37,049 nucleotides of DNA from Bacteroidales bacterium (GTDB taxonomy: Bacteria; Bacteroidota; Bacteroidia; Bacteroidales; UBA12077), in assembly GCA_018334675.1 (NCBI GenBank), contig JAGXLL010000003.1:1-37049 (forward strand). Reading direction: 5' to 3'. How positions within the stretch are numbered: the stretch's first letter is position 1; every line of letters begins with the position of its first letter. Of the stretch, positions 8,941 through 17,251 are shown piece after piece. A model generated the notes under the pieces. The model was not told where the DNA came from, did no database searches, and saw only the letters and a program-made list of their open reading frames with translations. Position numbers and translations under genes: made by a program.

Positions 8941-9545
8941 GGTTGGATGGCGTTTATAACAAATTCAGATACAACAGCTTCTCTTTCCTTCAAAAAGGCC
9001 TCATAGGCCCGGGCATCGTTGTCAAAAAGCACGCGCTGCATCATGGGCCGGGCTGCAATGGGAAAAATACAAAGCGAAAGCACATTGACGATCAGATGCC
9101 TGGGATCTATATTCCTGACTTCCCCCTTCTTAACGGATGCTTCAAATTCCTTTATGAACCGGGAAGGTTCGATACCCGCATCTTTAAAAACCTGGAAAAG
9201 CCGGTCCGGATCACGTTGCAACTCATGCAGGATGAACATCGGTACAAATGGATTGTCAATAAGCACCCGCATGTACTCATGAATAAACCGCTCCAGCTTT
9301 TGAAAAATGGGAATCCCGGAATTGAGAATGTGCAATATCCCGGGAAGAAAATCCTGAATAGCCAGGCGGAAGACCGAGATGAACAGTTTGTCCTTATTGC
9401 GATAGTAATAGTGCAACAGGGATTTGTTGATACCGGCTTCGTCTGCTATCTCCTGCATCCTGGCCCCGGCCATGCCTTTTCTGAGGAACACACGGCTGGC
9501 AGCTTCCAGGATCTTTTGTTCCGTATTTTTTTCTTGATCTGTCAT
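8937..9545 (-). CDS. TetR/AcrR-family transcriptional regulator, first gene of the efflux operon
   Basis: 202 residues. The N-terminal TetR DNA-binding domain is clear: EQKILEAASRVFLRKGMAGARMQEIADEAGINKSLLHYYYRNKDKL at about residues 8-53, with the recognition helix around INKSLLHYYYRNK. The remaining 150 residues form the usual variable ligand-binding domain. As the first gene of the operon it probably represses its own transcription together with the pump genes and is released by a pump substrate. Its promoter and a pair of operator-like repeats are visible at 9580-9633. It occupies the position of cecR (ybiH) relative to ybhGFSR in E. coli, although there it is likewise the leading gene. 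Confidence 0.93.
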   Translation of the reverse strand: MTDQEKNTEQKILEAASRVFLRKGMAGARMQEIADEAGINKSLLHYYYRNKDKLFISVFRLAIQDFLPGILHILNSGIPIFQKLERFIHEYMRVLIDNPFVPMFILHELQRDPDRLFQVFKDAGIEPSRFIKEFEASVKKGEVRNIDPRHLIVNVLSLCIFPIAARPMMQRVLFDNDARAYEAFLKEREAVVSEFVINAIQP

Positions 9546-9579
9546 GTTTTCAACCTCTTCATGTAACCAAAAGATTCAA

Positions 9580-9601
9580 CCAATTAGTTTAACCATTTAG
9601 T
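9580..9601 (-). promoter_or_regulatory. Operator-like direct repeats for the TetR regulator
   Basis: On the minus strand the 9-mers ACTAAATGG (9593-9601) and ACTAATTGG (9580-9588) are repeated with a 13-base period directly downstream of the -7 element. The flank also gives an imperfect inverted repeat, TTTGAC-n6-GTTAAA. A repressor bound here would block transcription start. Binding by this TetR protein is inference. Confidence 0.45.
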
Positions 9602-9633
9602 CAAATGTAATACATAAACCTGCTCCATGCAAA
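9602..9633 (-). promoter_or_regulatory. Bacteroidota-type promoter of the efflux operon
   Basis: On the minus strand, TTTG (9630-9633) and TACATTTG (9602-9609, fits TAnnTTTG) are 20 bases apart, matching the Bacteroidota -33/-7 consensus. The predicted start lies about 50 bases before the tetR ATG. Confidence 0.7.
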
Positions 9634-9899
9634 TAAATGTAATAAATTATCATGTTATGTAGCATAAACGGTTGAACAGTTGAAGGTTGTGCCTTTAAAG
9701 CTTACTTCTTTGAACTCCTCCTCCCTGCCGCTTTTAAACTCTCCCAGCAGTTCCGATTTAAGGCATCCCCCGGGTTGCCCCGGGCTTTCACGGCACAACA
9801 ACGTCAAACTGTCAACTTTTTAACATCCAACATGTAACTCTAAAACATTTATATAATCTATATAATTATTATTTTTGCCTCAGACCAATCCGGTATGTC
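9634..9899. other. Gene-free part of the divergent intergenic region
   Basis: The tetR and 9900 genes diverge across 354 bases. Apart from the two promoters and the operator-like repeats, the only structure I see is a short GC-rich hairpin, CCCGGG-TTGC-CCCGGG at 9769-9784, followed by only three T residues, so a poor terminator. No open reading frame with coding character was found. Confidence 0.5.
9870..9877 (+). promoter_or_regulatory. -7 element of the promoter for the exported-protein/anmK operon
   Basis: TATTTTTG fits TAnnTTTG and lies 22 bases before the ATG at 9900. The -33 region is weak (TTTA at 9848-9851). Confidence 0.6.
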
Positions 9900-10574
9900 A
9901 TGAAAAAACTCCTGCTGACAGCGGCATGCATGGCCATTGCTGCTGGTGTTTTCGCACAGAACTATACCAACAAACAATTTGCCCTGATCGATTATGATTT
10001 GAAGATTACCGATGTTTTCCGGGAAGACATACAGCATCTTGACGCCTTTCTGGAGTCGGTTGAGGTACATAACGAAGATGCCGATGATCGCCTCAAGGCC
10101 ATACTTATACACCACCTGTACTATAACATGAAGCCGGTGCTGGAGCGCAACCTTGAGATCAGCATTCTGCCGATCAACTCATTCATGCGGCGCATCAAAT
10201 ACGATGAATATGGTTATCCCAGGGCAAGCATCAGCAAAGCAATGCGAAAAGGAGACTCTCCCTTCTATTTTAAGGTTGAGATCAACCTGGACAGCCAAAC
10301 CGAAGAAAAAAGGGAGAAAGATCCCGGTTTGCCTGATAGCATCATCTTCCCGCAATATACCATTGACATCACCATATACAATGACGAAGGCATTATACCC
10401 GTGGATCACTGGCATGGTGAGGCATCAGCCCACGGGCCCATTCAAGCAGACAAAAATTTGTTTGGTGATTTCATCGACCCCCGCAATTTGCCTTCCGACA
10501 GCACCCAAGAGGACCTGTCGGTACTTCACCAGCAAGCTGTGATGGATATGATCAACAGCTATCTGGATGAATAA
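9900..10574 (+). CDS. Exported protein of unknown function, coupled to anmK
   Basis: 224 residues with a clear signal peptide (MKKLLLTAACMAIAAGVFAQ, cut after AQ), so it is expected in the periplasm. I do not recognise the family. The mature part starts NYTNKQFALIDYDLKITDVF, is helical and charged up to about residue 100, then has beta-like stretches (SPFYFKVEINLD; YTIDITIYNDEGIIPVDHWHGEA) and an acidic tail. There are no cysteines in the mature protein, no membrane helices and no catalytic motif I can name; the DHWHGEASAHGP stretch is histidine-rich and could bind metal. Its stop overlaps the anmK start by 8 bases, so the two are very probably made together. A strong TAnnTTTG element precedes it. 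This may be a cell-wall-related factor, judged from context only. Confidence 0.8.
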   Translation: MKKLLLTAACMAIAAGVFAQNYTNKQFALIDYDLKITDVFREDIQHLDAFLESVEVHNEDADDRLKAILIHHLYYNMKPVLERNLEISILPINSFMRRIKYDEYGYPRASISKAMRKGDSPFYFKVEINLDSQTEEKREKDPGLPDSIIFPQYTIDITIYNDEGIIPVDHWHGEASAHGPIQADKNLFGDFIDPRNLPSDSTQEDLSVLHQQAVMDMINSYLDE

Positions 10575-11652
10575 TACACGAATTACAGGTTCTAACCTAA
10601 GGATCATTGGTGTGATGTCGGGCTCATCGCTTGATGGCCTGGATCTGGCTTACTGTCAGCTCACTCCTCAGTCCTCAAAATGGTCTTATTCCATCTTGCA
10701 GGCAGAAACCGTTCCTTATTCCGCCACCATGCATCGCCGGCTCATGGGCCTCTCCCGCCTGGATGCAGAGGAGGTAGCTCAGCTGGACGCGGATCTTGGC
10801 GTGTTCATTGCTCAGTCGATCCTTGCATTTGTGGAAAAACATGCCCTTAAAAATGTTCACTATATTGCCTCGCATGGCCATACGGCTTTTCACAATCCTT
10901 CCGGGGGCTATTCCCTGCAGATCGGGCATGGAGCAACCATAGCCGCAGGGACTGGCATACCAGTAATAGCCGACTTCAGATCACTGGATGTTGCTCTGGG
11001 GGGACAAGGTGCACCACTGGTACCCATTGGCGATGAACTGCTTTTTCCAGAATACGAGTATTGTTTGAATCTGGGAGGATACAGCAATATATCCTACCGG
11101 AAGAAAAACGAACGCCTTGCCTTCGACATCTGTCCGGTGAACAAGGCCATCAACACGCTGGCCGGGCAAAGTGGCCAGGAGATGGACCACAACGGCACAA
11201 TAGCGTCAAAAGGCGAGTCAGATGAATCCTTGCTCGAGGCGTTGAACAAACTGAATTATTATCGGTGGTCTGCTCCCAAAAGCCTTGGCGATCAGTGGTT
11301 CAACAGCCACTTCATGCCTGTGATACAACAGCGCAACGATCTTCCGGTTCAGGATAAGCTCAGAACCCTCTATGAACATATTGCACAACAAATAGCCGCC
11401 AGCACCTCCCGTCAGCCGGGCGAAAAAATGCTGGTAACGGGCGGTGGAGCCCACAATACTGTGCTCATGGAGATCATCCGGAAAAACAGCAAGGTACAAA
11501 TCATCAAGCCCTCCGAGTTGTTGATCGATTATAAGGAAGCCCTGGTCTTCGCCCTGATGGGAGCCCTCAGGAGCCTCAACCGGATCAATTCTCTGGCCTC
11601 GGCCACCGGTGCATCCAGAGATAGTTCGGCGGGTGTGATTTATCAAATTTAA
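10567..11652 (+). CDS. anmK: Anhydro-N-acetylmuramic acid kinase
   Basis: 361 residues, the usual length. The ATP/sugar-kinase signature IIGVMSGSSLDGLDLAYC (about 13-30) is the hallmark of the family. Further family blocks are IASHGHTAFHNP, LQIGHGATIAAGTGIPVIADFR, GGQGAPLVPIGD, CLNLGGYSNIS, LVTGGGAHNTVLMEII and PSELLIDYKEALVFALMGALR. The enzyme phosphorylates and opens 1,6-anhydro-MurNAc from peptidoglycan turnover to give MurNAc-6-phosphate in the cytoplasm. A murQ etherase gene is not in this window. The ATG overlaps the upstream stop by 8 bases (frames differ), which suggests translational coupling to the unknown exported protein. No terminator is visible before the next promoter at 11700. 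Confidence 0.96.
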   Translation: MNNTRITGSNLRIIGVMSGSSLDGLDLAYCQLTPQSSKWSYSILQAETVPYSATMHRRLMGLSRLDAEEVAQLDADLGVFIAQSILAFVEKHALKNVHYIASHGHTAFHNPSGGYSLQIGHGATIAAGTGIPVIADFRSLDVALGGQGAPLVPIGDELLFPEYEYCLNLGGYSNISYRKKNERLAFDICPVNKAINTLAGQSGQEMDHNGTIASKGESDESLLEALNKLNYYRWSAPKSLGDQWFNSHFMPVIQQRNDLPVQDKLRTLYEHIAQQIAASTSRQPGEKMLVTGGGAHNTVLMEIIRKNSKVQIIKPSELLIDYKEALVFALMGALRSLNRINSLASATGASRDSSAGVIYQI

Positions 11653-11699
11653 ACCGTGTATTATTCAGAGGGTCATAAATACAATTATATAAAAAATCC

Positions 11700-11707
11700 T
11701 ATTTTTG
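11700..11707 (+). promoter_or_regulatory. -7 element of the C69 dipeptidase promoter
   Basis: TATTTTTG fits TAnnTTTG. It overlaps an upstream in-frame start at 11705, which makes the ATG at 11792 the better start for the following gene and gives a leader of roughly 80 bases. The -33 region is not recognisable. Confidence 0.55.
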
Positions 11708-11791
11708 CTATTTCAGACATCAATGTATTATTCTCTTCAAATGGCCCCTAAGGATACCAACCATGCAAGTCAAACCAATAAATACAAATCT

Positions 11792-13507
11792 ATGAAAACC
11801 AAAGCTATCAAATTTGTTACCCTACTTTTTGCTTCCATATTGATCGGGCATTTCTCCTCCCCTGCCTGTACCAATTTTTTGGTGACCAATGGAGCCTCGA
11901 CAGACGGATCAACGATGATCACTTATGCAGCTGATTCGCACGTGCTTTATGGCGAGTTGTATTACTGGCCGGCCGCCGACCATCCGGCTGGAACCATGAT
12001 GGACATCCATGAATGGGACACCGGCAAACTCCTGGGTGAAATACCCCAGGTTCGTCACACTTATCGTGTAGTCGGCAACATGAATCAGCACCAGGTTTCC
12101 ATTGGAGAAACCACCTATGGCGGAAGAGAAGAAGTAGGTGTTAAAGACACCAATGCCATCATGGACTATGGCAGCCTGATGTATGTAACCCTTCAGCGCG
12201 CCAGGAACGCCCGGGAAGCCATCAAGGTAATGACCACACTGGTTGACAAATACGGTTATTACAGCACCGGCGAGTCTTTCTCCATTTCTGATCCCAATGA
12301 AGTATGGATCCTGGAGATGATTGGCAAGGGACCCGAAGACAAAGGTGCCGTTTGGGTAGCCAGAAAGATCCCCGACGGTTATGTGTCGGCTCATGCCAAC
12401 CAGGCCCGCATCCGCACCTTCCCTCTGGCCGACCAGGAAGAAAGCATCCAATTCAGCAACATCGATAAGATCTTCAACGAGGAAGTGACAACGGTGTATG
12501 CCGATGATGTGATCTCCTTTGCCAAAGAAAAAGGATTCTATGAAGGAAAAAACGAGGATTTCAGTTTCTCCGACACCTATGCTCCCATGACCTTTGGTGG
12601 GGCACGCTTCTGCGAAGCCCGGGTATGGTCTTTCTTCAGGGATGTACATGACAACATGGATCAGTACCTGGATTATGCCAGGGGCCATGACCTGGACAAC
12701 CGCATGCCTCTGTGGATCAAACCCAACAGGAAGATCTCTGCCCGGGACATGATGAACTTCATGCGCGACCATTACGAGGACACCGAACTCGATATGCGCA
12801 AGGATTTCGGTGCCGGTCCATTTGACCGCCCTTACCGCTGGAGACCGCTCACCTGGAAAGTGGAAGGTGAGACCTTCTGCAATGAAAGAGCTACAGCTAC
12901 CCAGCAGACCGGCTTTTCTTTTGTTGCGCAAGCCAGAGACTGGCTTCCCGATCCGGTCGGTGGTATCATCTGGTTCAGTGTGGATGATGCCGCCAGCACC
13001 GTTTACACTCCCCTTTATGCCGGATTGCAGAAAGCACCTGCAACCTATAAAGAAGGCAACGGTTCCATGATGAGCTGGTCCGACAACTCAGCTTTCTGGA
13101 TCTTTAACCAGGTTTCTAACCTGGCATATAGCCGCTACGACCTGATTCATCCTTATGTTCACGACCTTCAGCAAGAGCTGGAAAAACGCTTCGTTCAATA
13201 CACTCAAATGATCGATGGGCAGGCTGAAGAACTCTATAAAGAAGATCAGGACAAAGCCGTTAAACTGGTTTCCGATTTTTCCGTGGATAATGCCAATACC
13301 CTGGTTCATAAATGGGAGCGCTTCTACCGGTTCCTGTTCATGAAATTTATGGATGGCAACGTGAAGCTCACCAACGGCCGCGATTTCCAAAGCAACGGAA
13401 CGGGTGTGGTTAAGCTCAAACAACCCGGATACAGCAAAGACTGGTATAAAAAACTGATCGAAGAAACAGGCGATAAGTTCAAGGTTCCTGAAGACGACAG
13501 CCATTAA
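11792..13507 (+). CDS. C69-family dipeptidase, exported
   Basis: 571 residues from the ATG at 11792, chosen because it begins a proper signal peptide (MKTKAIKFVTLLFASILIGH) and because earlier in-frame starts lie in the promoter. Peptidase family C69 enzymes are N-terminal-nucleophile hydrolases whose active-site Cys is the first residue after processing. Here signal cleavage after SSPA would expose Cys26 in CTNFLVTNGASTDGSTMI, the family's opening block. Other family blocks are TYRVVGNMNQHQVSIGETTYGG, DYGSLMYVTLQRA, DPNEVWILEMIG, VWVARKIPDGYVSAHANQARI, and the C-terminal NSAFWIFNQVSNLAYSRY. It should cleave dipeptides in the periplasm, supplying amino acids. A strong terminator follows at 13566-13600. 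Confidence 0.92.
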   Translation: MKTKAIKFVTLLFASILIGHFSSPACTNFLVTNGASTDGSTMITYAADSHVLYGELYYWPAADHPAGTMMDIHEWDTGKLLGEIPQVRHTYRVVGNMNQHQVSIGETTYGGREEVGVKDTNAIMDYGSLMYVTLQRARNAREAIKVMTTLVDKYGYYSTGESFSISDPNEVWILEMIGKGPEDKGAVWVARKIPDGYVSAHANQARIRTFPLADQEESIQFSNIDKIFNEEVTTVYADDVISFAKEKGFYEGKNEDFSFSDTYAPMTFGGARFCEARVWSFFRDVHDNMDQYLDYARGHDLDNRMPLWIKPNRKISARDMMNFMRDHYEDTELDMRKDFGAGPFDRPYRWRPLTWKVEGETFCNERATATQQTGFSFVAQARDWLPDPVGGIIWFSVDDAASTVYTPLYAGLQKAPATYKEGNGSMMSWSDNSAFWIFNQVSNLAYSRYDLIHPYVHDLQQELEKRFVQYTQMIDGQAEELYKEDQDKAVKLVSDFSVDNANTLVHKWERFYRFLFMKFMDGNVKLTNGRDFQSNGTGVVKLKQPGYSKDWYKKLIEETGDKFKVPEDDSH

Positions 13508-13565
13508 GAATTACTTTTGCATTTAGAATCACCGGGGGCAATACCACCCAGGGAAATTCATCCAT

Positions 13566-13600
13566 AAAAAAAGACCGGTGCATCGGCCGGTCTTTTTTTT
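13566..13600 (+). terminator. Rho-independent terminator after the C69 dipeptidase gene
   Basis: Stem GACCGG (13573-13578) pairs with CCGGTC (13587-13592), extended by flanking A and T runs (seven A, eight T), with an 8-base loop. The A/T symmetry would also allow it to work on the other strand. Confidence 0.9.
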
Positions 13601-13952
13601 GTGGACTGAATGGCACCACGATCGGAAATTACCGGAAACAATCTATTTGCATGCCCTGGATTCACAAAACCGTGCTCAAAGGGACCCGTGGATCAGAACC
13701 AGGCCGGATGCCAAAACAAAGGCGGAGGATCATGGAAGATGAGGCAGAATAGCATCTGTAGAGAATATCCGGCGGCAAAGGCTGATCTCTTAGCCGGGTC
13801 AGTAAAAGACTTTATAATGGCTGAAAATACAAGCTGATTGTGAAGTTTTAATATATGATAATATTTTCCCGATTTGTTATGGTATCTGAAAAATTATTTG
13901 TAATATTGCGCCCTGTTAATGACAATAGTAACTCAAAAAACACGATACCGGC
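13601..13952 (+). other. 352-base gene-free stretch upstream of rplS
   Basis: I see no convincing gene here. An open frame of 75 codons at 13610-13837 has poor composition (many Cys, Gly, Lys, Asn with no hydrophobic core) and no ribosome binding site. The 3' part (13840-13952) is A/T rich and contains a near-consensus -7 element, TAATATTG at 13901-13908, which would give rplS a leader of about 40 bases. The GC-rich middle could hold a small RNA, but I recognise no known family. Confidence 0.4.
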
Positions 13953-14306
13953 ATGGACTTAATGAAAGCAGTAGAAAAAGAATTCGCCACGGATCACAAG
14001 ATGCCAAACTTCAGAGCAGGCGATACGGTTACCGTACATTATAAAATTAAGGAAGGCAGTAAGGAAAGGATCCAGAACTTCCAGGGCATTGTCATCCAGA
14101 AAAGAGGAGAAGGCCTCTCCGAGACTTTCACCGTCAGAAAGATGTCGGGTAGTGTAGGCGTTGAACGCATCTTCCCTGTAAACTCACCCAACATCGACAG
14201 TGTAGATATCAATAAACACGGTAAAGTAAGAAAATCCAAGATTTTCTATCTTCGTGGACTTACGGGTAAGAAAGCCAAAGCCAAAATTAAGGAGCGCAGG
14301 GTATAA
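13953..14306 (+). CDS. rplS: 50S ribosomal protein L19
   Basis: 117 residues, the normal length. Family blocks in order: [55 protein letters not shown] (L19 signature region, given here in parts: [13 protein letters not shown] and NSPNIDSV), and [26 protein letters not shown] at the C-terminus. L19 sits at the 30S-50S interface of the ribosome. The gene is alone: in many bacteria it lies with rpsP, rimM and trmD, but none of those is adjacent. A terminator follows directly, so it appears monocistronic. Confidence 0.98.
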   Translation: MDLMKAVEKEFATDHKMPNFRAGDTVTVHYKIKEGSKERIQNFQGIVIQKRGEGLSETFTVRKMSGSVGVERIFPVNSPNIDSVDINKHGKVRKSKIFYLRGLTGKKAKAKIKERRV

Positions 14307-14343
14307 CACATTGCTACGTTCCATTTTGGGAAACAAAGATATG

Positions 14344-14373
14344 AAATCCCGGATCTTTCAGACTCCGGGATTT
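14344..14373 (+). terminator. Rho-independent terminator after rplS
   Basis: AAATCCCGGA (14344-14353) pairs perfectly with TCCGGGATTT (14364-14373) around a 10-base loop, followed by a T-rich tail. It separates rplS from the convergent AsmA-like gene. Confidence 0.88.
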
Positions 14374-14400
14374 TCTTATTCTTACCGCTCCCTTTAGCCG

Positions 14401-17214
14401 TTATTGTTCTTCAATTTCTGCTGCTTTTCTTTTGGCCTGTTCAATGATGGAGTCTGCACGCCGTTCTGCCTCCCTGGTCAACTGCCTGGCTCGTTTATCC
14501 GCTTCCTGACGGATCTTTTTAGCGGATTCCTCGGCCGCTTTACGGACCAAAAAATTCTTATCCTTGGCCTCTTCTTCGACTTGTTTGGCGCGTTTATCAG
14601 CTTCCTGCCTTACCTTCTTCGCAGCCTTTTGTGCTTCGGCCTGGATGCGTTCGGCTCTTTCCTCGGCTTTCTGAATGATCTGCCTGGCTTCCTTCGAGGC
14701 TTCCTCCCGCACCTTCTGTTCGGCCTCCTCTTTCTTCTGATCTATGGCCTGTTCAATCTGTTCTTTCACCTGCTCCTTAACATCCTGGGTGCCGGAACCG
14801 GTTGCTTTGCCAAAATCAAGACCCACCTTGGGATCAGAGAAAGTGCCGGTGAGGTTGGCCTGTACATTCACCGTTTCGCCAGGATTGAGGTCCAGTCCTT
14901 TTGAGGCCGCCCGGGCCACCAGGTTATCAATCACTTGATTGGCAGCCCCTCCAAACTTTGAACGGGGTATGCCCATGGCGATATCATAGTCCATGGTCTG
15001 ATCATAACGCTGTGAGCCGCTAATGGTCATGCCTATATCAGCAATGCTCACATCAAAGGGTTTGACAATCAACTCGCCCTGTCGCATAAGAAAATTGATT
15101 TTCAGATCCTTGAAGCTCTGATCGGCCGATTGGCTCATTTCCAGGGCACTCAGTACCTTACCTAGGGACCGGGAGCCTTTCACCGAGATCTTTTTGCTTC
15201 TGAGTTCACCAAAACCATCGACAGTAGGCATATCAGGCATCATATTCTTCTGCAGCTCCGACATATATTGCAGGTCCATCGATAGATCCCCTTCTGCCTT
15301 TTTCAATATGGGTGCCAGGGTATCCATCATGCGGAATGTTTTCAAGGCATTTTTAACCTGGAGGTCTTTCAGGCCCATATTGAAATTTACATAGGGCCGG
15401 GCGGTATCCTGGGTGTTGTATTCCCCGTCGGCCATCAAACGACCCTCAAACAGATCCATTGCAAAGCCATCCAGGTATATAGCGCGATCCCTGATCATCA
15501 CCGTACCCGTGGCATCATTGATCTGCATGCGGTCGTAAAGGATCCGGTCCATGTTGGCCTGCATCTTAAAATCCATTCGTGCGGGAACTTCAAAAAACAC
15601 CATCTCTGCCGGGGCAGCAGTATCCGGGCTGACTTCCTCCTGGTCTTCAGTTAAAAACTGATTCACATTCAAATACTGCGAACTCAGGTTGAAATCGCCC
15701 CGCAAGACACCATCTTCCAATGCATAGGCAATATAATCGGTCATTTTGCCGGTGAATTGCAGATCGCTTTCACCTATCTTCGCGGTCAAATTTTTCAGGT
15801 CCAGAAACTGAGGGGTAAAAACCATCTCAGCATTCACCGTGACGGCATCTGGAAGATCGGGCGAGGAAAAATACAGGTCGCTGACATTCAGCCTGCCTTC
15901 AGCCTGAAACTCATTGTACCGCTCTTGCTCCATCATATCCATACTGCCGGCAAATTTCAGGTCGGAATCAATCACCCCGCGAAGCTGGGTCTCCTCCATC
16001 GGAACCACATCGGAAAGGTTATTCAGTACGATCTGTCCTTTTACAGCACCCTCCACCGTCGGATTGCTGATGGGTTTACGCAGGGACAGGTAAGCATCAA
16101 AGGGACTGCCGGCCATCTCAATATGAAAGTCTTCCAGGTTGAGCCTTGTACGGTCGGGTGCCTGCCCATCGAAATAGGTTTGCAAAGAAATCTGAATATT
16201 TTCGGCCTTCCCGGGCAAATCGGGATAACTGAACATGGCCTCCTCCACCTGAAGATTCACATCCAAAGAAGGCCATACCTCCTCCTGGTAATATCCCGAG
16301 ACCTTGCCATTGATAGCCAGCTCACCGGCGGTTTCCAATTCCTGAAAATCCTGCATATAGATAGCAGGCACCAGCGACAGCAGACTCTTGAAATCGGTTT
16401 TACTGGTGGCAAAGGTGATGTCGGTATTGATGCGGCCGGATTCTTCCATCGAGACCAGTCCGTCGAAATTCAGCTCCAGTCCGTTAATGGCAAAACGATT
16501 GTCGCGAATGTGGTAACGACCCGCTTGGATATTGGCTCCAATTTCGGCACTGAACTGCACATCTGCCTGATTTACATAACGGATGGCCCCCATGGTGAAA
16601 TTCACTGGTGCCACATGCATCTTCAAGGCGATAGCAGATGAATCGGCACCCAGGTCGCCATTCATACCAAAACTCAAATCTTCTGCAGAAAAATGCATAT
16701 TGCCGGGGACATCCTCGAAAATGACATGTCCCTGTGTGATCTGAAACGTTTCCAGATCAACCCGATAATCGCTTGGTGCCGCAGTACTATCGGGGGCTTC
16801 TGGCTCCGGCGCCTCCTCTGCGGTTTTCATAATGTCCCAGTTAACAGTACTGTCAGCGGCGATTTTGGCATGGACACGTGGTTCCTCCAGGTAAACCCCT
16901 TCCAGAACCATCCGTTTTTTAAACATGCTCAACAAATCCACTTCAGCATGGAAAGTCTTGAATTGTACCAGGGTGTCCTTCTCAAAAGCACCCTTCCCCG
17001 ACAGAGTTAAACCCTCTATCCCCACGTTGAGGTCGGGGAAACGCCTGAATAAGGAAACACTCACATCATCAAAGCTTACCCGGGCTTCAACGTTTTCGTT
17101 GATGACCTGCTGGGTTTTATTGAGCAACTGGTCCTTGAATACATAAGGAACGACAATCATCAGAGCTATTGAAGCCACAATGATCCCAAGGATGATCCTA
17201 AAAAACTTTTTCAT
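14401..17214 (-). CDS. AsmA-family protein with long charged C-terminal coiled coil
   Basis: 937 residues from the ATG at 17214, which starts directly before the single membrane helix (MKKFFRIILGIIVASIALMIVVPYV). Sixty upstream in-frame codons have no coding character. The N-terminal block RVSFDDVSVSLFRRFPDLNVGIEGLTLSG is typical of Bacteroidota AsmA proteins, followed by a long beta-rich region with repeated strands (to about residue 800, including the AsmA-2-like part ending DPKVGLDF). AsmA-like proteins are thought to bridge the envelope and move phospholipids. Unusually, about 125 C-terminal residues form one highly charged helix with repeats such as VRQEADKRAKQVEEEA and IRQEADKRARQLTREA. 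It is followed by a terminator region shared with rplS. Regulation: a TAnnTTTG element lies at 17244-17251. Confidence 0.87.
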   Translation of the reverse strand: MKKFFRIILGIIVASIALMIVVPYVFKDQLLNKTQQVINENVEARVSFDDVSVSLFRRFPDLNVGIEGLTLSGKGAFEKDTLVQFKTFHAEVDLLSMFKKRMVLEGVYLEEPRVHAKIAADSTVNWDIMKTAEEAPEPEAPDSTAAPSDYRVDLETFQITQGHVIFEDVPGNMHFSAEDLSFGMNGDLGADSSAIALKMHVAPVNFTMGAIRYVNQADVQFSAEIGANIQAGRYHIRDNRFAINGLELNFDGLVSMEESGRINTDITFATSKTDFKSLLSLVPAIYMQDFQELETAGELAINGKVSGYYQEEVWPSLDVNLQVEEAMFSYPDLPGKAENIQISLQTYFDGQAPDRTRLNLEDFHIEMAGSPFDAYLSLRKPISNPTVEGAVKGQIVLNNLSDVVPMEETQLRGVIDSDLKFAGSMDMMEQERYNEFQAEGRLNVSDLYFSSPDLPDAVTVNAEMVFTPQFLDLKNLTAKIGESDLQFTGKMTDYIAYALEDGVLRGDFNLSSQYLNVNQFLTEDQEEVSPDTAAPAEMVFFEVPARMDFKMQANMDRILYDRMQINDATGTVMIRDRAIYLDGFAMDLFEGRLMADGEYNTQDTARPYVNFNMGLKDLQVKNALKTFRMMDTLAPILKKAEGDLSMDLQYMSELQKNMMPDMPTVDGFGELRSKKISVKGSRSLGKVLSALEMSQSADQSFKDLKINFLMRQGELIVKPFDVSIADIGMTISGSQRYDQTMDYDIAMGIPRSKFGGAANQVIDNLVARAASKGLDLNPGETVNVQANLTGTFSDPKVGLDFGKATGSGTQDVKEQVKEQIEQAIDQKKEEAEQKVREEASKEARQIIQKAEERAERIQAEAQKAAKKVRQEADKRAKQVEEEAKDKNFLVRKAAEESAKKIRQEADKRARQLTREAERRADSIIEQAKRKAAEIEEQ

Positions 17215-17243
17215 TGCTGTTGGATTTGATGAGACAAGATATT

Positions 17244-17251
17244 CAAAAATA
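17244..17251 (-). promoter_or_regulatory. -7 element of the AsmA-like gene
   Basis: On the minus strand the sequence is TATTTTTG, fitting TAnnTTTG, 29 bases before the ATG at 17214. No clear -33 element. Confidence 0.5.

Noticed and set aside
11909-12931. Open frame of 340 codons on the minus strand opposite the C69 dipeptidase gene
   Set aside because: The C69 reading frame has clear family motifs and a signal peptide. The antisense frame is a codon-bias shadow rich in His, Gly and Val with no domain.
13610-13837. 75-codon open frame between the dipeptidase terminator and rplS
   Set aside because: No ribosome binding site, no hydrophobic core, odd amino-acid mix. Kept only as part of the gene-free stretch.
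15757-16641. Open frame of 294 codons on the plus strand opposite the AsmA-like gene
   Set aside because: Shadow of the AsmA frame; composition is atypical and there is no start signal.
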